Origin: Ascaris suum
Taxonomy: Eukaryota > Nematoda > Chromadorea > Rhabditida > Ascarididae
Direction of reading: 5' to 3'
DNA: 64,000 nt
NCBI GenBank assembly: GCA_013433145.1
Contig: CM024181.1
Span: 2,170,001 to 2,234,000 of the forward strand
A program made the position numbers and the translations under genes. Of this stretch, positions 48,701 to 61,499 are shown one piece after another (position 1 is the first letter of the stretch; every line of letters starts with the position of its first letter). A model generated the notes under the pieces. It ran no database searches. It saw only the letters and a program-made list of their open reading frames with translations, and had not been told where the DNA came from.

Positions 48701-50579
48701 TGATAGTGTAATTTAAAAAAAAAAAAAAACATATGGAAGTTTTCAGTGAATTTCAACTTTTCTCTAACAAACATTAGTCAAAGAAATTCTCTTCAAAGAG
48801 TAAAAATATTTGAATTCATAAAGAAATTAAATTAAAAATCGAATATTACGTAATCGAAAAGAAATCCAATCAATTGTTATATATAAAAACTTGAATTATG
48901 ATATTTTTTATTCTATCAAGTTTAATTAATAAACCGATATCGCTCTAAACTCGAAAAATTAGCGAAAAAATTGACGTAAATATTAAGCGATATTGAAAAC
49001 ATTGACTAAAATTTCCGCTCTTTTCCTCTTTCATTGCTAGTTTTACGCATTTAGCTAAAAGCTCTAGAAGAAAATAATCTAACATTAGTCAGTTAAATAT
49101 TAAACGTTCCTCGAATATATTATGCATTCCTACTGGAATAGATTAATCGCATTAATATTCAATGAAAAATGGATTCTAGAAAATATTTCATAGTTGATAC
49201 GATCAAAAAATATACTCGAAATAACGATCGAGAATTTATATGGATTCTGTAAACCTACAAATAATCGTAGTCGTAATAAATAAATAACTCAATAACAATA
49301 ATCTTACTATCTTTTTGAGATAACAAGTAAGAAAATGCAGTAAGCAGTTAAAGTAGGTAGTAAAATTGAAAAGTAATAAAAAATATGTTAAAAAATTAAT
49401 AAAAATTTGTTGTTAAAGATAGTCTCAGAAAAAAAAAGCGAATCGCCACAACGGTCACTAGTCAGTCAGTCAGTAATGAATATAACGCGTTTAGCCGTTG
49501 TGTTGGACAGAGCGGGCATCACTGGTGGTAGTGATCCAAGAACACTCCACGCAGCAAGATTGCAATTTGTCTCAATAAGCACCGCCCCTCTTGTTTCTTA
49601 AAGCAAATGCTTGCTGGCTTATTCGATGGTGACTTTCACACATACTTTTTTCCTAATAGAAGCCGCTTACCCTAAAGGGCAATAGCATCTTCAAAATACG
49701 CAAATAAATGTATATTTAGCTTTTATTTTCTAGAATAATGCAAAATATGCGCTATTGAGTGGGAAAATGTCGAAAAATCTTATAAATAAACGAATAAATA
49801 GAAAACTTAGTGTAGATAACATTTTTTTACTTATAGTAAAAGTTGAAAATAAATGAAAAAATTAATAAGGAATTTTAGAATTTCAAAAAAAAAACCCCAA
49901 AAAACTGTGCAAAAATTGCGTTATTGCCATTAAAAAAAAAATTTCCCGTACTAAACACCAGAAAAACATAAATTTCCATGTAAGTTTACGACAGCTTCAA
50001 AAATTTCCCTCAACTAATTCAGCAGGAGCAAATAGCAACTCGGCGACCGTCTCCTCTCGCCTTAGCTCTCTCCTTCCCTTCCCTCTTGGCTAACCATTGC
50101 CGAGAAGATTTTCTTCAATAAATAGAAAGAACTAGGAAAATCTCAAGTTTGCCGAATTCCTACGGTATTTGCAAAGAAAAAAAAAACGATCGTAATTTGA
50201 ATGCCGCTAAAAAGAATCAATCATAGCGTTCACAATAATAGGGGCACACACACTCACAAAGAAATGAATTGAAACGAGTGAAAAGTGAACGCCTATTATC
50301 AATCATTAAAGATTTGTTTGTCGCTAAAACTGCGATGCATGAATATCCCACCTCCTCCGTCGCCCCCCCCCTTCCTCATTTCAGGCTTATTTCGGTGTGA
50401 ATAATTAAGATTTGAAGCTTGATATACAAAAACCTCTCAATCTGTCAATTAAAAATATGTTTTTCTCTAAGAATTGTATTCAGATACAGCCATGGAATCG
50501 TCTACAGTTGTATTTTTTTTAACACCTAAAAACCATTTCTTCATTATCACCTAATATATTTTTCTCGTCTTTTTTTCAG
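45734..50579. other. Intergenic, nothing established
   Basis: Very AT-rich from about 46.5 to 49.4 kb. A slightly GC-richer patch at 49440-49600 holds an 8-bp inverted repeat (CACAACGG/CCGTTGTG) and a short open frame starting with ATG at about 49476, both without clear meaning. Confidence 0.5.
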
Positions 50580-50601
50580 CCGACTCCTTCTTTCTCTTTC
50601 C

Positions 50602-50775
50602 ATGGGCGCAGAATTCTGGTACCACTACGGGGAACTACCTCCAAATGTGCAGAAAGAAGCTAATGTAGACGAAGGCGAATTTAAGGACACTCGTTTTTCA
50701 AACTCCACACAACGTGGATATAACGGATGGGTCGCATGTGCTGTTCATTCTCAGGATGAACTACGCATCACTTGA
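50602..50775 (+). CDS. Candidate short coding exon or 57-codon gene
   Basis: A textbook acceptor (TCTTTTTTTCAG ending at 50579) is followed after 22 bases by ATG, which opens a 57-codon frame with protein-like, non-repetitive content (MGAEFWYHYGELPPNVQKEA; later RFSNSTQRGYNGWVACAV) and a TGA at 50773. In a nematode this layout fits a trans-spliced leader acceptor plus start codon, but a cis acceptor also fits because the frame is open back to the CAG. No signal peptide and no known domain. It is short enough to be chance. Confidence 0.3.
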   Translation: MGAEFWYHYGELPPNVQKEANVDEGEFKDTRFSNSTQRGYNGWVACAVHSQDELRIT

Positions 50776-50796
50776 CGGTGATCGATCGGCTAGCAA

Positions 50797-50900
50797 AACA
50801 GCGACCGCCAAATTGACCGTTGCAAACAGCGACCGCCAAAATGACCGTTGCAAATAGCGACGTCTAAAATGACCGTTGCAAGCAACTACCGTCAAATCGA
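50797..50900. repeat. 28-bp minisatellite, 3 full copies plus partial
   Basis: Units at 50797, 50825 and 50853, each close to AACAGCGACCGCCAAAATGA plus CCGTTGCA, with a decayed fourth. It is GC-rich and starts 21 bases after the stop of the 50602 open frame. It also lies inside a 145-codon minus-strand frame (50761-51198). Confidence 0.9.
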
Positions 50901-52217
<1,317 letters not shown>

Positions 52218-52626
52218 CAACAAACTCAAAAAGGTATTTTAAATAATATATAACGCAAACGAAATACTTATATAGACAGATAAATTGAATCTTATCAAAG
52301 AAATGAATTGAGTTTTTTCTTCAGCCAATGTTGGATGAGATTTTATTCGTTAAAGAACAATGCAAAAGTCTATCGGATATAACGAATGACATAAATTAAG
52401 GAATAAAGGAAAAATATAAAAAAACATGAAGAGCTTAATGCATTTCGTGAACATTAAAAAAATCAAAAGATTTTGTTTCTCGGGAATATCTCACTTAGGA
52501 TGTAAATTTTTTGCCCGTTCCCACCCCTTTATTACCTTTTTTTTGATAAGCAGGAAGGGATGAGAAGGAGAGGGGAAATTAGAGGATCGAAGAGGAGGAC
52601 TGAAGGTCGAAGGGAGAGAGAGGGAG

Positions 52627-52861
52627 ATGGAGAGAGAGGGTGCATCACATACAGTCAAGAAGGCGGAAAGCCTGTCAGCCGTAACGAAGCCGTTTATGGC
52701 CGACAAGCGACTTTGCACTGGGTCTATGCAAATATTATGCGCAATGACCGTTAGCAATGGCAGACTATACAAGCATACCAGTAAACAGCAACGGCCGCTA
52801 GAAGGTGACGCATACAACAAGCCGAGGTGTTCCGCTCTCTACTATGCATGCACCTTCATCA
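52627..52861 (+). CDS. Candidate coding exon with strong donor
   Basis: An ATG frame of 78 codons ends in a consensus donor ATCAG/GTGAGC at 52862, in phase 1. Content is protein-like (SAVTKPFMADKRLCTGSMQ, then QQRPLEGDAYNKPRCSALYY) and local G+C is raised. An acceptor-like CACATACAG at about 52652 would start an internal exon instead. The minus strand is also open across the same patch, which weakens the case. No known family. Confidence 0.25.
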
Positions 52862-52862
52862 G

Positions 52863-55721
52863 GTGAGCTTACTTCTTCTCTTAATACTGCTAGAATATTT
52901 TAAACCAATAAAATAAGAAGCAACACTTATATATGGGTTAAAAAGTTGGCAAATGTAGAGACAGCTGAATTTAGACTCTTTACTATGCAATAAACCAGGC
53001 CTTGAAAATATAATACTACTTCAAATATTTTGATTGTTGAAACAACGACATCACAACTGTTATTTATTCATTTATACGTTTATTTATTTATTTACCTGTC
53101 TATTTATTTTTATTTATTTGTTTATTTTCATATTTGTATTTGCACTAATATTTACACATCGATGCAAAGATATCAATTTTTATAAAATACTCCAACGAAT
53201 CAAATATATCCAACATAACAAGTGTTTGAAAAGCATTCCCTTATTTCAATATAAATAAACGGTGTAAATTCGATGCGATCTCTCATTCACTAATTTTATT
53301 TACAAATAAAGAAGTATAAAAGTAAAAGAAAGGAAATTTTAGTAAGTAGTAAAGTAATTCAAAGTGTTCAGACTGAGCATTGGCAATCAAATGTTCAAAA
53401 AAAAAGGGGGGAACACAACAGTGATCAAAAATGAAGCAACGATAAGCGTACGCATACCGAATGCATTACGAAACTATGCTAGGCATGTAAGCATATAAGT
53501 TTATTTTGTCGCTCACATTAAGGAATGCGTATTTGGCTCGTATTTATTACACAAACTATTGACATATTATATAATGTTGATTGATAAATTTATCCAATTG
53601 CAATTAATGTTGACAAAAAAAAAAAAATCCATGTAGGAGCGGGGCTTCTTCGATTTAATCTTTCGAGAGAGATGGTATTATTTGTTGGAATTTTTTTTTC
53701 CAATTATTAAATATGAAATTAAAATAAATAAATTCAAATTGAATTCATCTCTTATGAGAGGAAAAAAAAATTGATAATGAAGATTTTTTTTAAAGAGTTA
53801 TCTATGCGGAAATTCATTTAAAAAAAAAAACATCAATAATTTGAGCACATAGAAATATTGGAAAAATTCTGATATGAAATCGCAAAGATTTATTTCGTTT
53901 ATTAGAAGACGACTGTTAAAAAGTATAAAATTATTTAAGACGAATCAATTATCATATCTTTTTTTTCATAATAAATGAAATAATTACTATCGGTGAGAAA
54001 AAAAAATGAATAAATGCAATGAAACTTCTTCTAAAATTATATTTGATGAAAGTAAACATCAATTTTTTTTTTCATTTCTTTTTTTAAAAAATTTTCTTCA
54101 GTAATTAGCGAAAAAAATCTGAAAAATGAATCATCTCAACACTCCTCAGTAACACTTAGAAAATATTCAATTCTTCTTATATTAATTCTATTCGTCAACT
54201 ATAAAAAATGACCGAAATCGATTATTGAACAATATCATCAATTAATTTTCAATTCATCAATTCCTATTATGAAAGAAATTAAAACAAAGTTTATTGCAGA
54301 GAAAAAAAATTTAAAGCGATATTTAAAAATATATACACTTACAAACTAGAAAGGTATTTAATATGGAACAGGTAGGATATACGATTTTAAATAGTCTCGC
54401 TTATCACGTCAAGTGATTTGATGAAAAATCGAAAAATAATAAAGCATGATCGATAACGCATTCATAAATTTAAGTAATGAAAATCTAACAAACAAATTCA
54501 CTTCTTTTTTTTTCCTAAACGGATCGAGTGAAAAATGCAATCCAAATGATTGTAAAATATATGCAAATTTCTGGAGAGACTTATGTGCTTATAATTTACA
54601 TAAAAGCAAATGGATAAACTTAACAATGCATTAAGTATTTCTTGTTATGTCAATTCTAAAAAGTTTTGAATTAAAAGAATTAAAATTGAAGACGAAATTA
54701 AATTTGCTTTCACAGTAAGCACTTAAATATCTCTACAGGATTTGCATGCACTTTACAATCGTTTAAATCGAAAAAAATTATAGTAATTATTCCGTTTTGC
54801 ACAGACAATAGAGATTGAATATAAAGGAATAAAATGATATGCAAATAAATTTGAATATCGAATTTATTCATAGTTCATCTCTATAGAACAACTAAAAGGA
54901 TCAGATTTTCGCAATCAAGAACAATCCATCATAGACATGACAAGAAAGAGTGTTCGGGAAAAAGCCCCTACAAATTGGCGCTCTTGTATATTAAAATTTT
55001 CATTTCCAAATATCATTTGCAACTTTTTTTTTGAAAAACAGAGGTAAATGTTTAGAAAGAGGAGGAGGTGAGTGGGGGGGGGGGGGGGGGGGGTGGGAAA
55101 GCAATAGGTCATGAGCGAGTCCCAGAGGAGAGCGGCAGTTCCATAAGCCATGGCTAGAGCAGAGCAAGCGATTATAAGCTGGATCTAAATGGAAACAACA
55201 ATTCATAAATGGGGACCGGAAGTTAAGAATCGGCCATCGGAATCTTCTCAGAGCGAAACTCCTTCGTGAGTGATAAAACGACTTGAATATTTCTTGCAAG
55301 CAACAACCATAAAATTATCTTTAATTCTATTTACCATCACAAATAACGGTCCATCTAGTGAAAGAAAATTTTTGAAGAAATTATAAACAACGTTATTTAA
55401 ATAGTGAATGCAGTTTAAATATTCATCGATGATCGCCATGAAATAATTTGATGGAAAATTTTATTTGAATGACCATCAAATGACCATCAAATGACCACTT
55501 ATGCAAATCTATCCTCTTCATATTTTCCTCTAATGTCATTCTGAATATGAATAAATACGTTATTTAGAATTATATTTTCTTTCAAGAGGCTATAAATAAA
55601 CCGCTTTTATTTAAAACACTTAAAAACCTTAGCAAGCTATTCAATGACTACAGACTCTACTCGGCTGCATACCTATGATGGTTTTAACGACCGTATGACC
55701 GTATGACCGTATGTGTTTCAG
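52863..55721. other. Intergenic, nothing established
   Basis: It contains a degenerate TTTA/TTTG simple repeat (53061-53150), a 20-base G run (55074-55093), an 11-bp triplication of ATGACCATCAA (from 55469), a 9-bp triplication of GACCGTATG (55689-55715) and a 62-codon open frame at 54446-54634 of AT-rich composition. Confidence 0.5.
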
Positions 55722-55886
55722 GAAGCAATGAACCAAGCGCGATTTCAGGAAAAAAATTACTGTATATTCAAAGCAATAAATACATCAATGGACATAGTGA
55801 ACCATACGCGAGTGTGGAAGCTGGATGGTCTAGTGGATATTTTTGTATCCACCTTTCCCTATTGTATCGTGCAAAGTTTAGAAACG
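55722..55886 (+). CDS. Candidate internal exon, 55 codons, phase 0/0
   Basis: An open stretch lies exactly between a strong acceptor (TGTGTTTCAG) and a strong donor (ACG/GTAAGC). It reads EAMNQARFQEKNYCIFKAIN, then VWKLDGLVDIFVSTFPYCIV and QSLET. Both borders are in phase 0, as in most exons of the Fat-like gene. I could not identify the protein, nor find a partner exon that would prove it. Confidence 0.35.
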
Positions 55887-56590
55887 GTAAGCACTAAAAT
55901 GCAAAACTTTGATGGATTTTGACTGTTGGAATGGTCAAATATAGATAATATAGACCTTTAGTACAAAATAAAATGCGTTATGAAATAATATGGCTGCCTT
56001 TGAACTTTTTTGTGCTTAAAAATAGGACGTGATGATTTTTATATATTTGCAATAAGCTGCCATATCGGCCGATTAACTTAACGAAATACCAGTGAAAGCA
56101 TGAGGAAGGAAATAAACGAAACGCCGATAAGACACGAAGGAGGGAATCATTTAACACAAATAATTTCAAAGATTCTCTCCTTCGGATCGTCACTCATCCC
56201 CTCCTCCTCTCTTTCTTCTTTTGTACTCATTAAGGTTAATAAATAGTTGCCTATTGGTCATCGGAAAGCAAACAGCGGTCATTGTGCAAGAGTACAAGAT
56301 GGTACATATGTGCTAAAGCTCACAAGAAGTAACAACTAACACGAATGCAAAGCGGGTTAATTCGTGGACGTCGCAGCATTATTCACTAAGTAGTAGTAGA
56401 GCTATGTTATTAGTGAGCGTGGTGCTGCGGTATACCTAGGCTTGCTCTTGAGGGATGCTGCTATTCGCCGCCCTCTTTGCTGTCCGACCGCTATGGTCGT
56501 TAGAGAAGCCGCCTTGTTTCAATTAGCATAGTTGCCATCATGGCACAAATAGAAAAGCACCCTAGCTGCTTGATAATATCATACTTGCTT

Positions 56591-57871
<1,281 letters not shown>

Positions 57872-58145
57872 CTCAAATTTGGCAATATTCCAACCGAAAC
57901 GAGAAAGAGGCGGAAAATTTTCGCAGCTATATTCATGGGTGGCAATTTCAAATGAAAGGCATGAACATAAATCGATGAAACAGTTAAAAAAGAAAAAAAA
58001 AGAAGCATTTATAAAAGTACAATTCTATGAACGCATTCGTTGCTCTCTGCCTAGCGAAATGAACATGTGCTGTTTGATGGGTAAACCAAAACGTCGATCA
58101 AATACAAATAATGTATTATTTGCCTCTATCGATTCTACAGAAGAT
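57872..58145 (+). CDS. Candidate exon with acceptor and donor (unknown protein)
   Basis: An acceptor AAATTTCAG at 57871 is followed by 91 open codons up to a donor GAT/GTACGT at 58146. Content includes AISNERHEHKSMKQL, a run of lysines, and FYERIRCSLPSEMNMCCLMG. If the next exon started after ACACAAG at 58336, the frame would continue (VKTVDENFFSNCFLSRMKKC to a TAA at 58547). An ATG at 57846 also opens the same frame. There is no family match, and AT-rich composition allows chance frames of this size. Confidence 0.25.
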
Positions 58146-58336
58146 GTACGTACAACCCCCCCCCCCTCTCTAATCTCCACTGAAATCACCTAATACTACC
58201 GTTTGATGAGAAATAATTCGCAATCTAATGTCACCTTGCTGTATTCACCTAGCTACAGAAATCACGTAGCCATTCAATATGGGAATTGGTAATAATGATA
58301 ATCACCTGTGTGCAGGTTAATTAAAACCTACACAAG

Positions 58337-58549
58337 GTGAAAACAGTAGATGAAAACTTTTTTTCCAACTGTTTCCTTTCACGAATGAAGAAATGCTATA
58401 TTCTATTTTATTTGATCGGACCAATGAGCTCAAACTCTGTATTTGACACATCGCAGTTAATGGGATTGGAATATGATGCATTATATTTTATTGATAGTAG
58501 AAAAAAGTGCAAAAAATTCAAGTCGTTTTGTTCAATACACCAAAGCTAA
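58337..58549 (+). CDS. Possible terminal exon following 57872-58145
   Basis: 70 codons in the frame that would follow the preceding candidate exon, ending with TAA at 58547. The text MSSNSVFDTSQLMGLEYDAL is not low complexity, but the acceptor (ACACAAG) is poor and nothing identifies the product. Confidence 0.2.
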   Translation: MKTVDENFFSNCFLSRMKKCYILFYLIGPMSSNSVFDTSQLMGLEYDALYFIDSRKKCKKFKSFCSIHQS

Positions 58550-58557
58550 GATAAAAA

Positions 58558-58647
58558 TTGAACAGGCTCGACCGACCGAGAAATAAAGTTTATCGAAATA
58601 AATTGAACAGGCTCGACCGACCGGGAAATAAAGTTTATCGAAATAAA
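58558..58647. repeat. 45-bp direct repeat, 2 copies, one difference
   Basis: TTGAACAGGCTCGACCGACC followed by G(A/G)GAAATAAAGTTTATCGAAATAAA occurs at 58558-58602 and 58603-58647. The copies differ at a single base (A/G), so the duplication is recent. Each copy contains an AATAAA. Confidence 0.95.
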
Positions 58648-60968
58648 TATGTTTCACTAAGAGATCGATTATTGAGCTTTTTCCCATAATAAAAAAAAAT
58701 ATTAAAACCATATTAAATGTAAATGAACACTGCAAAATAGTTAAGAGAGATGCTTAAAGATTTTGAGAATACTTCCGATTGAGTTTATTTCATTTCAATA
58801 TGGAATTGATTTGCATAGATGAGAGAGATTTGTCGGAAGGAAATATTTCAATTGTTGTCGGACAGATAGTCAGACTTAGCAACACTACCGCCGACAATAG
58901 CAACAACAGCAGCAGACGTTGATGGATGTTTGCAATTGGCCTCTATATTCGTAATTCCCGTTCGCGCATAATGAGACAAATTGGCAAGCTGTGCTTGTGC
59001 AGCACGCTCACTCTACTTCACACCAACACACCCACTTCTTTTACACCACATAAAGAAGTGCTACCGAGCTTGTTCGAATTACCGTATAGCATTCAATAGA
59101 AGCCCTGTGGGTATAAAAGATGCTATAGTTCCAAAATTTGTTGGTGATATGGAGAAGATATTTCTAAGAAGAAGAAGAAGAAGGAAAGAAATTTTTATTC
59201 ATTATTACAAAGTGAACGGTTGAAATTGCGAACTCCTCTGAAAAACCATTAGTGATAGCGAAACGATAGTGGATAATTCAATTTTCGAGTTGAGTAGATT
59301 CTTTGCTAAAATTGAGCACCCCATTTCCGAAGTGTAGTGACATTTGCTAAATTCAATGACATCTTATAAAGAAGTGTTTTCAGTCTATTAGAAAAATCAT
59401 CAAAGAGCATTTATAAAAGCTTTAACTAGATGGAAAAATCTATTTCATTAGGTAGAAGATTTAATCGGAGATTATAAAGACAAATTAGCAATTATTATGA
59501 GGGTAAACGTTATCACGAATGCTATAAACTTTACATTTAAGAATATCATTTGTTAGATAAAGTAATGATGATTAAAATATGTCGTCGACTTTAGAAAAAT
59601 ATAGCCAAGATTTCGAAGATTCACTTCAATTTTATTTTCTCTCTTTGTTGGAAATTTTCTTCGAAAAAAAGAAATACGATAAATGAATTTAGTATGAATG
59701 CATTTATTGAATGACAACAAAAATTAGATATTATTCATTTGAAAGATGCATATAATAAAATAGGCAAAGTGCTACTCCTAAAAACGATGAGTAGATATTT
59801 GAATACAAGAGATATGCGCATAAATTGGTTACCATATAAATCGTTACTTAGAAAATTTTGCACCGATGAGACAAAGGATATAATTAATAAGATCTCTACT
59901 AAATGCAATTCAAAGCCGCCTCATCTTGAAGTGTTGCACGATGAAACGATGAAAAAAGACGATATGGAAAGAATGTACGTACTTAAAGAGTTGTCGACAA
60001 AAAAAAAGCGATAACCTTTAAAGATGCCTCTAGCACGTATCTCTTAGAAATTGTAGAAAAGCTTTTAATAGGTATTTGATAAGAAAGCATAAAACTGTCG
60101 AGAAAAATGAAATTTTTTCAATATCAATAATTTTTTCAATGATACAAAAATCTATTTTATTTCTTATATCAACACATAAAATATATTCTAACATAATTCG
60201 TCGATTAAGTAAATCTTTTAAAAAATTGATAATATGCAAATATAAAATATTCGTTAAAATGAATGATAACAATACACAATGAATTAAGCAACGAAAAAGA
60301 AGAAATACTTATAAAAAAAAGTATAGTTTCTTGTTATATACAAATTCGTAATTTTATAGTCAACGAGGATGATTGCAAATTGGAAGAATTTTATTATAAT
60401 CATATAAGATCATTATACTCCGATAATAAATAATAAAGTATCGTTGAAAAAGTATAAAAACCAATGAAGATATAAAAGTGGCAAAATAATAAATTTTGTC
60501 GGGAAAATTCAAGAAAACACTTTAAATTCTTCACGTCAAAAATCAACGTCAATATTTAAGTTCTATCCTAACCTAAACGTATCACAATAAAAATAGAATA
60601 CAGACGACCACTAAAACATTGAATAAAGAGTGAAAATTGTTAAGCAACGAATATCGATGCTGTTTGATTCTCAATTGAATCTCTCTCATTTGCTTTTTGA
60701 AGTAATCATTCATCTAAAGTTATTCAACGTGTAGTTTAACATAACCTATCATCCAAATAAGTAAAAATCCAAAAATAATACTAATAAAATGAAAAGTTTT
60801 TTGCAAATTTGATGCAATTTTGCGAATGAAATTAAAATAAAATAATTGCGAATTTTCTAAATTATATAAAAATTTTCTCAATTATTTCCACAGAATTTTA
60901 TGATGGAAAATCATTACTATTCACATATTTATTCATTTACTTATTTATTTGTTTAATTGTTTGTTTAA
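58648..60968. other. Intergenic, nothing established
   Basis: A Lys-rich 91-codon open frame (59739-60014, TTG first codon) follows an AAATTAG acceptor-like site and contains an AT/GTACGT donor-like site. There is no domain, and its composition is typical of AT-rich chance frames. Confidence 0.4.
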
Positions 60969-61102
60969 TTAATTGTGTCTAAATATGAGGTGAAAATAGT
61001 ATACTTTTTGCACAGTATACTTTTTTACTTTTTATGAGGTGAAAATATGAGGTGTGTGTTAATTGTGTCTAAATATGAGGTGAAAATAGTATACTTTTTG
61101 CA
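60969..61102. repeat. 44-bp direct repeat, copies 90 bp apart
   Basis: TTAATTGTGTCTAAATATGA plus GGTGAAAATAGTATACTTTTTGCA occurs identically at 60969-61012 and 61059-61102. Partial echoes (ATGAGGTGAAAATA, AGTATACTTTTT) fill the space between. Confidence 0.9.
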
Positions 61103-61178
61103 TAGGCTTAACATTTTGCTGAAATCTACAGAAAGAAGCAATTGCAAAAAAGTGCAAAAATTTGCACGAATGCATAAA

Positions 61179-61499
61179 TGTAACGACCCGAACTCCTTTT
61201 CGGGTTACCGATTTGCACTCAAGCACCCTAAACACAAAACTTTTCTAGTCGACGCAAGGCCTCACCTGGGCCCACAAGCAGCGCATGCGCAGTACCACCA
61301 CTACGAACAGACGACGAATGAACGAACTGAATAGAGGGGTAATAGCACTCCTTATATACTCTACTTATAGTATCAAAGCGACGCTTATAAGAGCATTTGA
61401 TAATGCCAACTGTTCTGGGATCACATTTAGCTGCTCTGTAGTCATAATCGAGCTGCTCTACGATCAAAATCAAGCTGCTCTACGATCATAGTCGTTGCA
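61179..61499 (+). mobile_element. Probable solo LTR of an LTR retrotransposon (321 bp)
   Basis: The block begins TGTAACG and ends CGTTGCA, inverted terminal heptamers with one mismatch in the TG...CA form of LTRs. It is GC-rich against its flanks, starts with a hairpin (CCCGAACTCC...TTCGGG), and has a TATA box (CTTATATACTC at 61351). Three exact-length 22-bp repeats (AGCTGCTCTACGATCAWAAT-like) run from 61429 to 61494. Flanking bases ATAAA and TTAAA would be an imperfect target duplication. No gag or pol lies nearby. Strand is taken from the TATA box. Confidence 0.45.
61429..61494. repeat. 22-bp tandem repeat, 3 copies, inside the LTR-like block
   Basis: Copies at 61429, 61451 and 61473 all begin AGCTGCTCT. 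The second and third share AGCTGCTCTACGATCA. The last copy ends five bases before the proposed LTR end. Confidence 0.9.
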
